Shown here in pieces: positions 53,794 to 62,193 of a stretch of 64,000 nucleotides of DNA. Within the stretch, counting starts at the first letter, position 1. Each line of letters opens with the position of its first letter. This stretch comes from Lachnospiraceae bacterium. Lineage in GTDB: Bacteria > Bacillota > Clostridia > Lachnospirales > Lachnospiraceae. The stretch lies in assembly GCA_900768755.1 (NCBI GenBank), contig CAAGDV010000013.1, forward strand, positions 1-64,000, read 5' to 3'. The notes beneath the pieces are model-generated. The model was not told the DNA's origin. It saw only the letters and a list, made by a program, of their open reading frames with translations, and searched no databases. A program made the position numbers and the translations under genes.

Positions 53794-54627
53794 ATGAATC
53801 TTGAATGTCTTTCAATTGGCCAGATGGCGCGGCTCAACCATATTTCAGAGCAGACGCTTCGGCTGTATGACAGAATGAATCTTTTCATGCCCATCGGTGT
53901 CAACCCGGATAACGGATACCGCTATTATTCAATCAGCCAGTCGGCAAAGCTTGATTTAATCAGGCATTATCAGAAGCTTGGCTTTTCGCTTAAAGATATA
54001 AGGGATATTTTGATAAACCCTGACAACGATTCCGTAGCCGGCCTGATGTCCGACAAATACGAACAGCTCTCCAAAGAAATTGACGAGCTAAAGGAGTGCA
54101 AACAGGCTCTGCTTCGGACTCTTAACAATATTACGTATTACAACTCTCTCCCCCGGAATTCTTTGTGTTTCTGTGAGCATCTGCCCCAAAAAAATGTTAT
54201 TGTATACGATGTCAAAGAGAATCTGTACGAATGTGACTACAATCAATATGAGTACCACCTAAGGCAGTTCAGGAACTATATTGGGGAGAACGGATATGAC
54301 CCTAACGCGTTTGAGAGCATCGGATTCATTATCAGAACCGGCAATCATTCGGGTGCTCATCTTTACAGCACTGAATTCTTTGTGATTACGGACCGTCAAG
54401 CGGAGAATTCTGCATATACGGAAACAATACCCGGCGGCGCATACCTTTCCTCATGCTTCTCGGATTTTGACAAAAAAACTGCACACGCCAATCTTTTGCT
54501 TCGCGAAGCGTCAGAATCGGGTATGCAGATAACGGGTGATATTTATTGTGAGACGCTTCCAGCCTCTCTTCTGGCATATGAAAAAGAGCAGGAACTTCGC
54601 TACAAAATAATGGTCAGAATTGTCTAA
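53794..54627 (+). CDS. MerR-family regulator, BltR/BmrR-like (277 aa)
   Basis: The N-terminal MerR winged helix (IGQMARLNHISEQTLRLYDR, NGYRYYSISQ) is followed by a dimerisation coiled coil (about 80-120) and a C-terminal GyrI-like effector domain (about 130-275). ATG at 53794 with AAAGGAGG upstream is preferred over TTG at 53788. BltR of Bacillus controls an efflux pump and a polyamine acetyltransferase; here the divergent target would be the polyamine transporter. Its end overlaps the convergent sdaAA stop by 4 nt. Confidence 0.85.
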   Translation: MNLECLSIGQMARLNHISEQTLRLYDRMNLFMPIGVNPDNGYRYYSISQSAKLDLIRHYQKLGFSLKDIRDILINPDNDSVAGLMSDKYEQLSKEIDELKECKQALLRTLNNITYYNSLPRNSLCFCEHLPQKNVIVYDVKENLYECDYNQYEYHLRQFRNYIGENGYDPNAFESIGFIIRTGNHSGAHLYSTEFFVITDRQAENSAYTETIPGGAYLSSCFSDFDKKTAHANLLLREASESGMQITGDIYCETLPASLLAYEKEQELRYKIMVRIV

Positions 54628-55496
54628 TTGTCCATCATTCCTTTTTTTATCCTTTGGGCTGACTCCGTAGCCGCGAGCCCGCCTTCTCCTGTCTCTTTAA
54701 GGCTGGGATGCATATTGTTTCCCACTCTCCTCATCGTCTCTATTATATCGTCCGGGCTTATGGCGCTTTCTATTCCCGCCATGGCAAGCTGTGCCGATGC
54801 AATGGCGTTGACGGCGCCCGCCGAATTTCTTTTTACGCACGGAACTTCCACCAATCCTCCCACGGGGTCGCACACAAGCCCCAGCATGTTCTTAAGAGCA
54901 AAAGACATGGCATTTGCAATCTGTTTTTCGCTTCCTCCCTGAAGGTACGCAAGCGCTCCCGCTGCCATGGCGCTCGCCGAACCGATTTCTGCCTGACAGC
55001 CGCCCGTCGCCCCCGCAATATACGCGTTCATGGCAATCACATTGCCGATGCCTGCCGTGACAAACATCGCCTCAATCATTTTGTCCTCGTCGGTATGATA
55101 CAATTCCTGATAACTCAACAGAACAGCCGGAATCACGCCGCACGCCCCCGCGGTGGGCGCCGCCACAATTCTCCGCATGCAGGCATTGGATTCGCCCATT
55201 TTAACGGCTTTTTCCATTGCAAGCCCCACATATTCGCCGCAGAGATTGTGCCCGGCAGAATTGAATATTCTGAGTTTTTCACCGTCGCCGCCGGTCATAC
55301 GGCTTTCCGATTTTAGATTTTTATCATAATCTTTGTCTGCCGAATACATTGCCCGGTACATTTTCTGCATGGTCTCAAAAGACTGTTCGGCACTCACGGC
55401 ACGCTCCTGCATATCCGTTTCCATAATTACTCGCCAGAAAGGCATATCATATTCACTGCACAGACTGAGTATATCGGCGATACTGTTATAAGTCAT
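54624..55496 (-). CDS. sdaAA: L-serine dehydratase, alpha subunit (290 aa)
   Basis: Iron-sulfur subunit that deaminates L-serine to pyruvate and ammonia. Family segments are AAPTAGACGVIPAVLL, GATGGCQAEIGSASAM and GLVCDPVGGLVEVPCVKRN, whose Cys residues bind the 4Fe-4S cluster. Full length for the two-subunit form. It lies 21 nt after the beta subunit gene. Confidence 0.95.
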   Translation of the reverse strand: MTYNSIADILSLCSEYDMPFWRVIMETDMQERAVSAEQSFETMQKMYRAMYSADKDYDKNLKSESRMTGGDGEKLRIFNSAGHNLCGEYVGLAMEKAVKMGESNACMRRIVAAPTAGACGVIPAVLLSYQELYHTDEDKMIEAMFVTAGIGNVIAMNAYIAGATGGCQAEIGSASAMAAGALAYLQGGSEKQIANAMSFALKNMLGLVCDPVGGLVEVPCVKRNSAGAVNAIASAQLAMAGIESAISPDDIIETMRRVGNNMHPSLKETGEGGLAATESAQRIKKGMMDN

Positions 55497-55517
55497 AATC
55501 CGTCTCCAATTTCACAA

Positions 55518-56189
55518 TTATAAAAATTCATCATTTTTACCCAGATACGTTACCTTCAAAACCCCTTCGATTTTTTCAAGCCACTTTATTCCGTCCTCCG
55601 GAATCTCCTGGTCGCACTCCAACACCATCACGGCGCGCCCGCCCCTCATCGAGCGGTAAAGCTGCATGGCGGCGACGTTGACGGATTTGTGTGCCAGCAT
55701 GGATGTAACCTCACATACATGACCGGGCTGGTCGAGATTGTGCACGATAAGCGTCGGATTATCCCCTGAAAAATTCGTCTCGATTCCGTCAATCTGTGCG
55801 ATGTTGATTCGAGAGCCTCCAAGGGATTCACCTATCACTTCAAGTTCCTTGCCGTTAACGCCCACCAGCTTTATCTGAGCGGTATTCGGATGTGCCTCCT
55901 TAAGATTAGCCTGTCCGAATTCAATGCTCATGCCGCGTTCTTTGGCAATTTCAAGACTGTCAGGAATTCGGTAATCGTCGGGTTTCATTCCGAGAAGCCC
56001 TGCCACAAGTGCTTTCTGCGTTCCGTGTCCTTTACCCGTTGCCAAAAAAGACCCGTACAAAAGGATTTCTGCCGAACGGATATCCTCACCCAGCAGCCTT
56101 CTTGCAACCAATCCGATTCTCACCGCTCCCGCAGTGTGTGAGCTTGATGGCCCTACCATTATGGGTCCGATAATATCAAAAATACTCAT
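55518..56189 (-). CDS. sdaAB: L-serine dehydratase, beta subunit (223 aa)
   Basis: Begins IFDIIGPIMVGPSSSHTAGA, the hallmark of the beta domain, and ends with an ACT domain (about 148-220, PTLIVHNLDQPGHVCEVTSM) that probably binds serine. Its leader contains a strong hairpin at 56217-56249. Confidence 0.95.
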   Translation of the reverse strand: MSIFDIIGPIMVGPSSSHTAGAVRIGLVARRLLGEDIRSAEILLYGSFLATGKGHGTQKALVAGLLGMKPDDYRIPDSLEIAKERGMSIEFGQANLKEAHPNTAQIKLVGVNGKELEVIGESLGGSRINIAQIDGIETNFSGDNPTLIVHNLDQPGHVCEVTSMLAHKSVNVAAMQLYRSMRGGRAVMVLECDQEIPEDGIKWLEKIEGVLKVTYLGKNDEFL

Positions 56190-56216
56190 TTTTTCTCCTG
56201 AAACTGAATGTATTAT

Positions 56217-56249
56217 AAGGAGGCTTCGGGGTGTTCCCGAAACCTCCTT
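56217..56249. terminator. 14-bp hairpin between the aldehyde dehydrogenase and sdaAB
   Basis: AAGGAGGCTTCGGG (56217-56230) pairs with 56236-56249 with one mismatch, loop of 5. On the minus strand it is followed by TTATAAT, a weak T tract. It probably ends the second polyamine transcript. Its 5' arm with the two preceding bases (GCAAGGAGGTTT) is a partial match to the ANTAR-type motif. Confidence 0.6.
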
Positions 56250-56277
56250 GCATTTACAATTCCCTTAAAAAGCATAT

Positions 56278-57759
56278 TTAATGCTCGTACCAGCCTACAA
56301 CTCCCGGCGTCAGATTCATGTTAATCTGCTTGACCTCCTGATACTCCTCAAGTCCGTGGATACCGAGTTCACGGCCGATACCGCTCATCTTGTATCCGCC
56401 CCACGGAGCTTCATTGAAGGTTGGATTGTAGCAGTTAATCCATGTAATTCCGGCACGAATTTCCTTGATGACTCTTATCGCGCGTGTTGCATCAGAGGTG
56501 AAAACTGCTCCTGCCAGTCCGTACGGGGTGTCATTGGCGAGCGCAATTGCCTCCTCCTCGGTCTTAAATGTCTGGATTGTCACAACCGGTCCGAAAATCT
56601 CTTCTCTGACAATGGTCATGTCAGGTGTACAGTTGTCAAAAATTGTAGGGCGCACAAAATATCCCTTGGCGCACTCGCCTTCGGTATAGCGGTAACCTCC
56701 GCATACGCAGGTTGCTCCCTCCGCCTTTCCTTTTTCGATATATGAGAGAACTCTGTTCATATGTTTCTCTGAGATAAGCGGTCCCATATCCGGATTATCG
56801 AGCGGATTGCCCATTGTAATCGCATTGGCACGCTCTGCAAGACGCGCTACAAATTTGTCTTTGATTGATTCCTCAATAATAATTCTTGAACCTGCCGAGC
56901 ACACCTCACCCTGGTTAAAGAAAATACCGATCATCGCCCACTCAACCGCGCCTTCAAAATCAGCATCGGCAAAAATCACGTTGGGAGATTTTCCGCCTAG
57001 CTCAAGACCGATTTTTTTCACATTGTTTGCAGCCGCACGCATAATTGACTGTCCGACCGCCGTACTTCCGGTGAATGTAACCATATCCACGTCTTTTGAG
57101 GAAGCCATCAAATCTCCTACGGTTCCGCCGGGGCCCACCACAAGGTTAACCGTTCCTTTCGGAAGCCCAACTTCCTCAAAAATCTCGAAGAGCTTTATTG
57201 TTGAAAGCATTGTGTCGGAGCTTGGTTTAAAAACAATGCTGTTACCTGCAGCAAGCGCAGGCGCCAGCTTCCAGATTGCCATGAGAAACGGATAATTCCA
57301 GGGCGTAATCTGTGCGCACACTCCCACCGGCTCGTGAACCATATAAGAGTGCATGGTTCCGAAATTACTGTTGACATCGTACACTCCGCCGTAAGGAGCT
57401 TTTATGAGGCTCGCATAGTACCTGAAGGCATGAAGTCCGTCATCCACATCGCCCTCCGCCTCACGAAGCGGCTTGCCGTTATCCATCGCATCAATTCTTG
57501 CAAGTTCGGGAAGGTACTTTTCAATCGCATCAGCGATTTTAAGAAGGATGTCTCCTCTTGTCTGTGAATCCATATCACGCCATTCCCTTGTTTCATAAAA
57601 AGACCTCTTTGCCGCCGCGATGGCACGCTCCGTATCTTCGATGCTGCTCTCATGAACCTGCGCAAACACTTCACCGGTAGCCGGATTTACAACATCAATT
57701 AGTCTGCCCGAAGTTCCCTCAGTCCATTCACCGTCAATAAACATTTTTTTGATTTCCAT
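56278..57759 (-). CDS. NAD(P)-dependent aldehyde dehydrogenase, probable 4-aminobutanal dehydrogenase (493 aa)
   Basis: ALDH superfamily member with PWNYPFLMAIWKLAPALAAG, VTFTGSTAVGQ, the general base Glu in LELGGKSPN and the catalytic Cys in NQGEVCSAGS. It resembles the betaine-aldehyde/gamma-aminobutyraldehyde group. It is the last gene of polyamine operon 2, 27 nt after potD, so oxidation of 4-aminobutanal (made by PatA) to GABA is the likely role. Other amino- or hydroxyaldehydes cannot be excluded. Confidence 0.88.
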   Translation of the reverse strand: MEIKKMFIDGEWTEGTSGRLIDVVNPATGEVFAQVHESSIEDTERAIAAAKRSFYETREWRDMDSQTRGDILLKIADAIEKYLPELARIDAMDNGKPLREAEGDVDDGLHAFRYYASLIKAPYGGVYDVNSNFGTMHSYMVHEPVGVCAQITPWNYPFLMAIWKLAPALAAGNSIVFKPSSDTMLSTIKLFEIFEEVGLPKGTVNLVVGPGGTVGDLMASSKDVDMVTFTGSTAVGQSIMRAAANNVKKIGLELGGKSPNVIFADADFEGAVEWAMIGIFFNQGEVCSAGSRIIIEESIKDKFVARLAERANAITMGNPLDNPDMGPLISEKHMNRVLSYIEKGKAEGATCVCGGYRYTEGECAKGYFVRPTIFDNCTPDMTIVREEIFGPVVTIQTFKTEEEAIALANDTPYGLAGAVFTSDATRAIRVIKEIRAGITWINCYNPTFNEAPWGGYKMSGIGRELGIHGLEEYQEVKQINMNLTPGVVGWYEH

Positions 57760-57786
57760 ATTGTGCCTCCTGTCCTGATTGTTCTG

Positions 57787-58842
57787 CTATTTTTTAAGTT
57801 TTGTCCACATCTCATCATAGATTGCAATTGTATCCGTATCGAGGTTAGATACATACTCACCGGATGCAATTACTTCATGAGGCGGATTCTTTGCCTTGTT
57901 GTCCGAAAATTCAGCGCCGAGTGCCGCAACAGCTTTTTCATTGGGATTGAGATACGGGAATTCCTCCGATACCATCTGCGAAACCTCCGGCTCAAGCATA
58001 AAGTTAATGAATTTCATTGCATTATCGAAGTTTTTTGCATCCTTAAGAACTACCCAGTTATCCATGAATACATAGGGACCTTCCTCCGGAAATACAATCT
58101 CTATCGAAGAATTTTCCTCCATTGCAAGTGCAATCTCTGCCGCCCAGCAAAAAGCAACAGTACAGTCCCCTGAGATAAGAGCATTCTTCGGTGAATCCGA
58201 ATCATATATTTTTATGTTATCCTTGAGCGAAAGAAGCTTCGCCTCAATCTCTGCAAGTTTGTCTTTGTCAGTCTCGTTCATGGAATATCCCATGCTTCTG
58301 GCGGTCATACCGATTACGGCCCGGTAATCATCAAGCACCTCAAGCTGGTTTTTGAGTGCTTCGTCAAACAAATCGTCATAGCTTGTAATATCAATGTCCA
58401 CTTTGTCAGTGTTAACCGCAATCGCGGCCACACCGCCCTGATAAGGCACTGAGTACAAATTGTCCGGATCGTATGAGGGGTCAAGATATGATGAATTGAT
58501 GTTTCCAAGGTTTGGCAGGGCGCTCTTGTCAAGCTCCTTAAGCATACCCTGACCAATCATCTGCTCAACCATGTAATCAGAAGGCTGTACGATATCGTAT
58601 GTACCGGGTGCCTCAGACTTAACCTTGGCAAGCATATCCTCGTTGCTCGAGAATGTGGTCCAGTTGACTTTGATGTCATATTCCTTCTCAAACTTCTCTA
58701 TTACCGACTCCGGCACATATTCGGTCCATGTAAAAATATTCAGTTCTCCGTTGGCTCCCGTCTTTTTGCCGCATCCGGTAAAACCAATCATTGACAGTGC
58801 CAGTATAAGCACGGTCAAAACACACATAACTTTCTTCTTCAT
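57787..58842 (-). CDS. potD: Polyamine-binding lipoprotein PotD, second system (351 aa)
   Basis: Lipoprotein signal with GFTGC lipobox, then LNIFTWTEYVPESVIEKFEK, SDYMVEQMIGQGML, VPYQGGVAAIAVN and CTVAFCWAAEIALAM, matching PotD/PotF. Length is typical. It differs clearly from the potD of operon 1, so specificity may differ (putrescine against spermidine). Confidence 0.92.
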   Translation of the reverse strand: MKKKVMCVLTVLILALSMIGFTGCGKKTGANGELNIFTWTEYVPESVIEKFEKEYDIKVNWTTFSSNEDMLAKVKSEAPGTYDIVQPSDYMVEQMIGQGMLKELDKSALPNLGNINSSYLDPSYDPDNLYSVPYQGGVAAIAVNTDKVDIDITSYDDLFDEALKNQLEVLDDYRAVIGMTARSMGYSMNETDKDKLAEIEAKLLSLKDNIKIYDSDSPKNALISGDCTVAFCWAAEIALAMEENSSIEIVFPEEGPYVFMDNWVVLKDAKNFDNAMKFINFMLEPEVSQMVSEEFPYLNPNEKAVAALGAEFSDNKAKNPPHEVIASGEYVSNLDTDTIAIYDEMWTKLKK

Positions 58843-58861
58843 AATTCATTCTCCTTTCACA

Positions 58862-59668
58862 CTACGCCTTTTTTAACAGTTTCTTTATAAGACCACTCTG
58901 CGTAAGTACAACAAGCACGGTGGTTCCTATAAGAATAAGGGTAGATAATGCATTTACGTCAGGTGCAACGCCGCTTCTTATGCTCTCATATACCTTGAGA
59001 GGGAAAGTTTTGGTCTGCCCGTTGACGAAGTAACTGATGATAACATCATCTATGGAAAGCGTGAATGCCAGAAGGGCACCTCCGCCGATTCCCGGTGCAA
59101 GAACAGGAAGCGTAATCTCGAAAAAAGTTCTTATTCTTCCCGCTCCCAAATCCATGCTCGCCTCCTCAATCGACATATCATAGCCTCCGAGCCTTGCCCG
59201 CACATTGAATATTACAAACGGCACGCTGAAGGTTGTATGCGCGATTATCAGGGTAAGCATTCCGCGCGGAATGTTGATATTGGAAAACAAGGTCAAAAGC
59301 GCAATTCCAAGGACAATCTCCGGAATGACAACCGGGATGTACAACAACCCGTCAATCAGAGCCTTTCCCCTGAACTTGTATTTGTACATTCCGACCGCTG
59401 CCAAAGTTCCTATAATTGTCGCCAGCGCCATGCTTGAGATTGCTATTATCATTGTGTTTCCAAAAGACTTTAAAAGCATCTCGTTGTCAAACAGCTTCGC
59501 GTACCAGTCAAAGGAAAATCCCTTCCAGCTCAGGTACGGCTTTGAGGTGGTTGCGTTAAAGGAGTTCACAACGATATAAATAATCGGAGCGAACAAAAAC
59601 AGATACACCAGACTGCAAAAGACAACGCTGAAAACCTTTTTTATTTTTCTCCTGGTCTTTTTCCTCAT
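58862..59668 (-). CDS. potC: Polyamine ABC transporter permease PotC, second system (268 aa)
   Basis: Six membrane helices with the EAA loop EEASMDLGAGRIRTFFEITLP and the usual opening VVFCSLVYLFLFAPIIYIVV. It starts 3 nt after the potB stop. Confidence 0.93.
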   Translation of the reverse strand: MRKKTRRKIKKVFSVVFCSLVYLFLFAPIIYIVVNSFNATTSKPYLSWKGFSFDWYAKLFDNEMLLKSFGNTMIIAISSMALATIIGTLAAVGMYKYKFRGKALIDGLLYIPVVIPEIVLGIALLTLFSNINIPRGMLTLIIAHTTFSVPFVIFNVRARLGGYDMSIEEASMDLGAGRIRTFFEITLPVLAPGIGGGALLAFTLSIDDVIISYFVNGQTKTFPLKVYESIRSGVAPDVNALSTLILIGTTVLVVLTQSGLIKKLLKKA

Positions 59669-59671
59669 ACG

Positions 59672-60538
59672 CTACACCCCCAGACTGTCCATATCGCCGC
59701 CTGACTTCTGATATATTTTTACCAGAATAAGCGTCACAAGGATAAGTATGATTGAGAGCGCTGCCCCGAGCGGCCAGTTGTTGCCGCTTTGGAACTGACG
59801 TTCAACTAAGTTACCGATAACGTCCGAGTTGCCGCCGCCCAGAATATCCGACACGAAGAAATATCCCAGACACGGTATGAACACCATTATGCTTCCCGAA
59901 AAAATACCGCCTGAAGTAAGTGGGAGTATTACGTTAAAAAAAGTCTTCGGTCCTTTTGCCCCAAGGTCCGCCGATGCCTCCAGAAGCGAATTGTCAAGCT
60001 TCTCAATTGCAGTGTAAAGCGGCAGCACCATGAATGGAAAAAGGCAATACACCATACCGAAAATTGTTGTTCCCTGTTTGTAAAGAAACTCAATGGGTTC
60101 TTTTATCAGGTGGATATTCATAAGAAAAGTGTTTATCCAGCCGGTAGTTCCCAGAAGCGATTTCCATCCGTATATTCTTATAAGCGAGTTGGTCCAGAAC
60201 GGAATAATAACGAGCATATAAAGCAGGTTCTTTCTTTTGCTCTTCGTTCTGGCAATTATGTATGCGAACGGATATCCGACAAGTATGCATATAACCGTAG
60301 TCACCAAAGCAATTATAAGAGAGTGCAAATATATATTCAGATAATTTACATTGACAAGTCTTTTATAATTGGCAAAGGTAAAATGATAACTTACATTATA
60401 AAATTCATCCAGCCCGCAAAAACTCATAATGAGCACATACACAAGCGGTGCCGCAACAAAAACAAGAAGCCATATGCTGACGGGGCCGACCATCGAAAGT
60501 GCCGGAAGCGTTTTTGCCTTGAATCTGTGTTTGGTCAT
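59672..60538 (-). CDS. potB: Polyamine ABC transporter permease PotB, second system (288 aa)
   Basis: Six membrane helices (MVGPVSIWLLVFVAAPLVYV first) and the EAA loop EASADLGAKGPKTFFNVILP. It lies 12 nt after potA. Confidence 0.93.
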   Translation of the reverse strand: MTKHRFKAKTLPALSMVGPVSIWLLVFVAAPLVYVLIMSFCGLDEFYNVSYHFTFANYKRLVNVNYLNIYLHSLIIALVTTVICILVGYPFAYIIARTKSKRKNLLYMLVIIPFWTNSLIRIYGWKSLLGTTGWINTFLMNIHLIKEPIEFLYKQGTTIFGMVYCLFPFMVLPLYTAIEKLDNSLLEASADLGAKGPKTFFNVILPLTSGGIFSGSIMVFIPCLGYFFVSDILGGGNSDVIGNLVERQFQSGNNWPLGAALSIILILVTLILVKIYQKSGGDMDSLGV

Positions 60539-60550
60539 ATACGCACCCCC

Positions 60551-61669
60551 TTAAGCAAATGCTATATTTTCAACGGCCTGATACAGGCTGTTGTCCAGAT
60601 TGTGAATAAGGACGGCGTCCTCTTTGTTCCAATACAGACAGACGACGTCGCCGACCGCAGGAACATCCTCGCCCGCAAGCCTCTCAATCTTTACATGCTT
60701 GCCGTTCGGAAGTTCAGCCACACACTTAACAATATTTCCCACATAGATAAAATCCACTATTCTGGCTGCAATCGTAAAGCCTTCCACAGGTGTATATGAG
60801 TACTTCATTTTCTCCGGTCTTACCGAAGCGGTAATAAACTCTCCCGCCATAAAACCTGCTCCGCATCCCAGAATATCTCCGTTCTCAACACTTACCGCAA
60901 CCGTGTCGCCTTCGACACCTCTGACGGTTCCATCAAAAATATTGGTCTCGCCTATAAAGGTTGCGACAAATTTTGTCGCAGGATGCTCGTATATCTCCGC
61001 CGGCGTTGCAATCTGGTCCATAACCCCGTCGTGCATAATCGCAATCCTGTCGCTCATGGTCAGCGCTTCTTCCTGGTCATGCGTAACATATATAAATGTT
61101 ATGTTAAGCTTCTTCTGGAGTCTTTTAAGTTCAAGCTGCATCTGCTTTCTGAGTTTCAAATCGAGAGCTCCCAAAGGCTCATCCAGCAAAAGAACCTTAG
61201 GTCTGTTAATAAGTGCCCTTGCAATAGCAACTCTCTGTTTCTGACCTCCCGACAGCTGATTGGGATATCTTTTTTCAAATCCCTCAAGCTGCACAAGTTC
61301 CATCATTTCCTTTACTCTCTCGGCAATTTCTTTCTTGGGGACTTTTTTCATCTTAAGTCCATACGCAATGTTGTCAAAAATCGTCTTATGCGGGAATAAA
61401 GCATAACTCTGGAAAACAGTGTTAACATCCCGCTCATACGGCTCTTTATCCTCTATCGGTTCTCCTTCCACCTTAATACTTCCGGTGGTTGGTTCCTCAA
61501 ATCCGGCAATCATTCTCAACGTTGTCGTCTTTCCGCAGCCGGACGAACCAAGCAGTGTCAGGAATTCACCTTCCTCAACCGTAAGGTTAAGATCCTTTAC
61601 CACATGATTGGTTCCGTATATTTTATTTACACCGGTTAATTCAACTATGTTCTTTCCCAAAGTTGTCAC
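60551..61669 (-). CDS. potA: Polyamine ABC transporter ATPase PotA, second system (372 aa)
   Basis: ABC ATPase ([40 protein letters not shown]) with a C-terminal TOBE domain (about 235-365). The start is either GTG at 61669 or TTG at 61660; the latter has a better-placed GAGGTG. It follows glnB by 24 nt. Confidence 0.93.
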   Translation of the reverse strand: MTTLGKNIVELTGVNKIYGTNHVVKDLNLTVEEGEFLTLLGSSGCGKTTTLRMIAGFEEPTTGSIKVEGEPIEDKEPYERDVNTVFQSYALFPHKTIFDNIAYGLKMKKVPKKEIAERVKEMMELVQLEGFEKRYPNQLSGGQKQRVAIARALINRPKVLLLDEPLGALDLKLRKQMQLELKRLQKKLNITFIYVTHDQEEALTMSDRIAIMHDGVMDQIATPAEIYEHPATKFVATFIGETNIFDGTVRGVEGDTVAVSVENGDILGCGAGFMAGEFITASVRPEKMKYSYTPVEGFTIAARIVDFIYVGNIVKCVAELPNGKHVKIERLAGEDVPAVGDVVCLYWNKEDAVLIHNLDNSLYQAVENIAFA

Positions 61670-61693
61670 CTCTGCTTTCCGTTTGACTGATAA

Positions 61694-62038
61694 TTAAAGT
61701 GCCTTATCGCCACGCTCGCCGGTTCTGATTCTGATAGCCTCCTCAACCGGCTTGATAAAAATTTTGCCGTCGCCCACATGGTCGGTCGCAAGCTTCTCGC
61801 GCACCTTCATCACGATTGGTTCCACAGCACTGTCCTCAACAACTACAATAACCATTATTTTGGGCAAAAGATTGATGGTGGTCTTAAAGCCCTTGATCTC
61901 ATGGACTGCCGTCATACCCTTTTGGGCACCGCATCCCATCGCCGTGGTAATAGTCATACCTCCGCAGTTAATCTCATCAAGAATTGTTTTGACCTCCTCA
62001 AGGTTTTCCGGTCTGATAATCATATTAATCTCTTTCAT
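61694..62038 (-). CDS. PII-family nitrogen signal protein in polyamine operon 2 (114 aa)
   Basis: GlnB/GlnK-type: INMIIRPENLEEVKTIL, GCGAQKG at the T-loop start, and the nucleotide loops DHVGDGKIFI and IRIRTGERG. As in the first copy, Tyr51 is missing from the T-loop (MTAVHEIKGFKTTINLLPK). It is the first gene of operon 2 (glnB-potA-potB-potC-potD-aldh). ATG at 62038 with GGAG upstream is preferred over the one at 62047, which touches the ribosome site. Confidence 0.9.
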   Translation of the reverse strand: MKEINMIIRPENLEEVKTILDEINCGGMTITTAMGCGAQKGMTAVHEIKGFKTTINLLPKIMVIVVVEDSAVEPIVMKVREKLATDHVGDGKIFIKPVEEAIRIRTGERGDKAL

Positions 62039-62072
62039 TGACAGCATCTCCTCTCTGCGCTTTTACAATCCT

Positions 62073-62118
62073 AAAAAAAATAAGGAGCTAATCCTGTTAA
62101 GGTTAGCTCCTTTGCTTA
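62073..62118 (-). promoter_or_regulatory. glnB-pot operon 2 leader: terminator overlapping an ANTAR-type motif
   Basis: TAAGCAAAGGAGCT (minus strand, 62105-62118) is identical over 14 bases to the patA leader and matches 12 of 13 positions of the recalled ANTAR consensus. Its AAGGAGCT is part of the 5' arm of a 12-bp terminator stem (62101-62112 with 62082-62093, one wobble) followed by eight T (62073-62080). It could also serve as terminator for the upstream LuxR gene; the promoter at 62125-62153 lies between them. Confidence 0.65.
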
Positions 62119-62124
62119 AGGGAT

Positions 62125-62153
62125 ATATTACTATCATATTTTTCTAGTTGCAA
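62125..62153 (-). promoter_or_regulatory. Promoter of polyamine operon 2
   Basis: TTGCAA (62148-62153) and TAATAT (62125-62130) are spaced 17 bp on the minus strand, just upstream of the leader terminator. Confidence 0.55.
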
Positions 62154-62193
62154 TACTCAATAACGACCATTTTAATACTTCTTTCGGATTATT

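Noticed and set aside
62068..62112. Leader hairpin of the second glnB read only as the LuxR-gene terminator
   Set aside because: Not excluded, but a promoter-like element lies between the LuxR stop and the hairpin, and the 14-base identity with the patA leader is not expected from an ordinary terminator.
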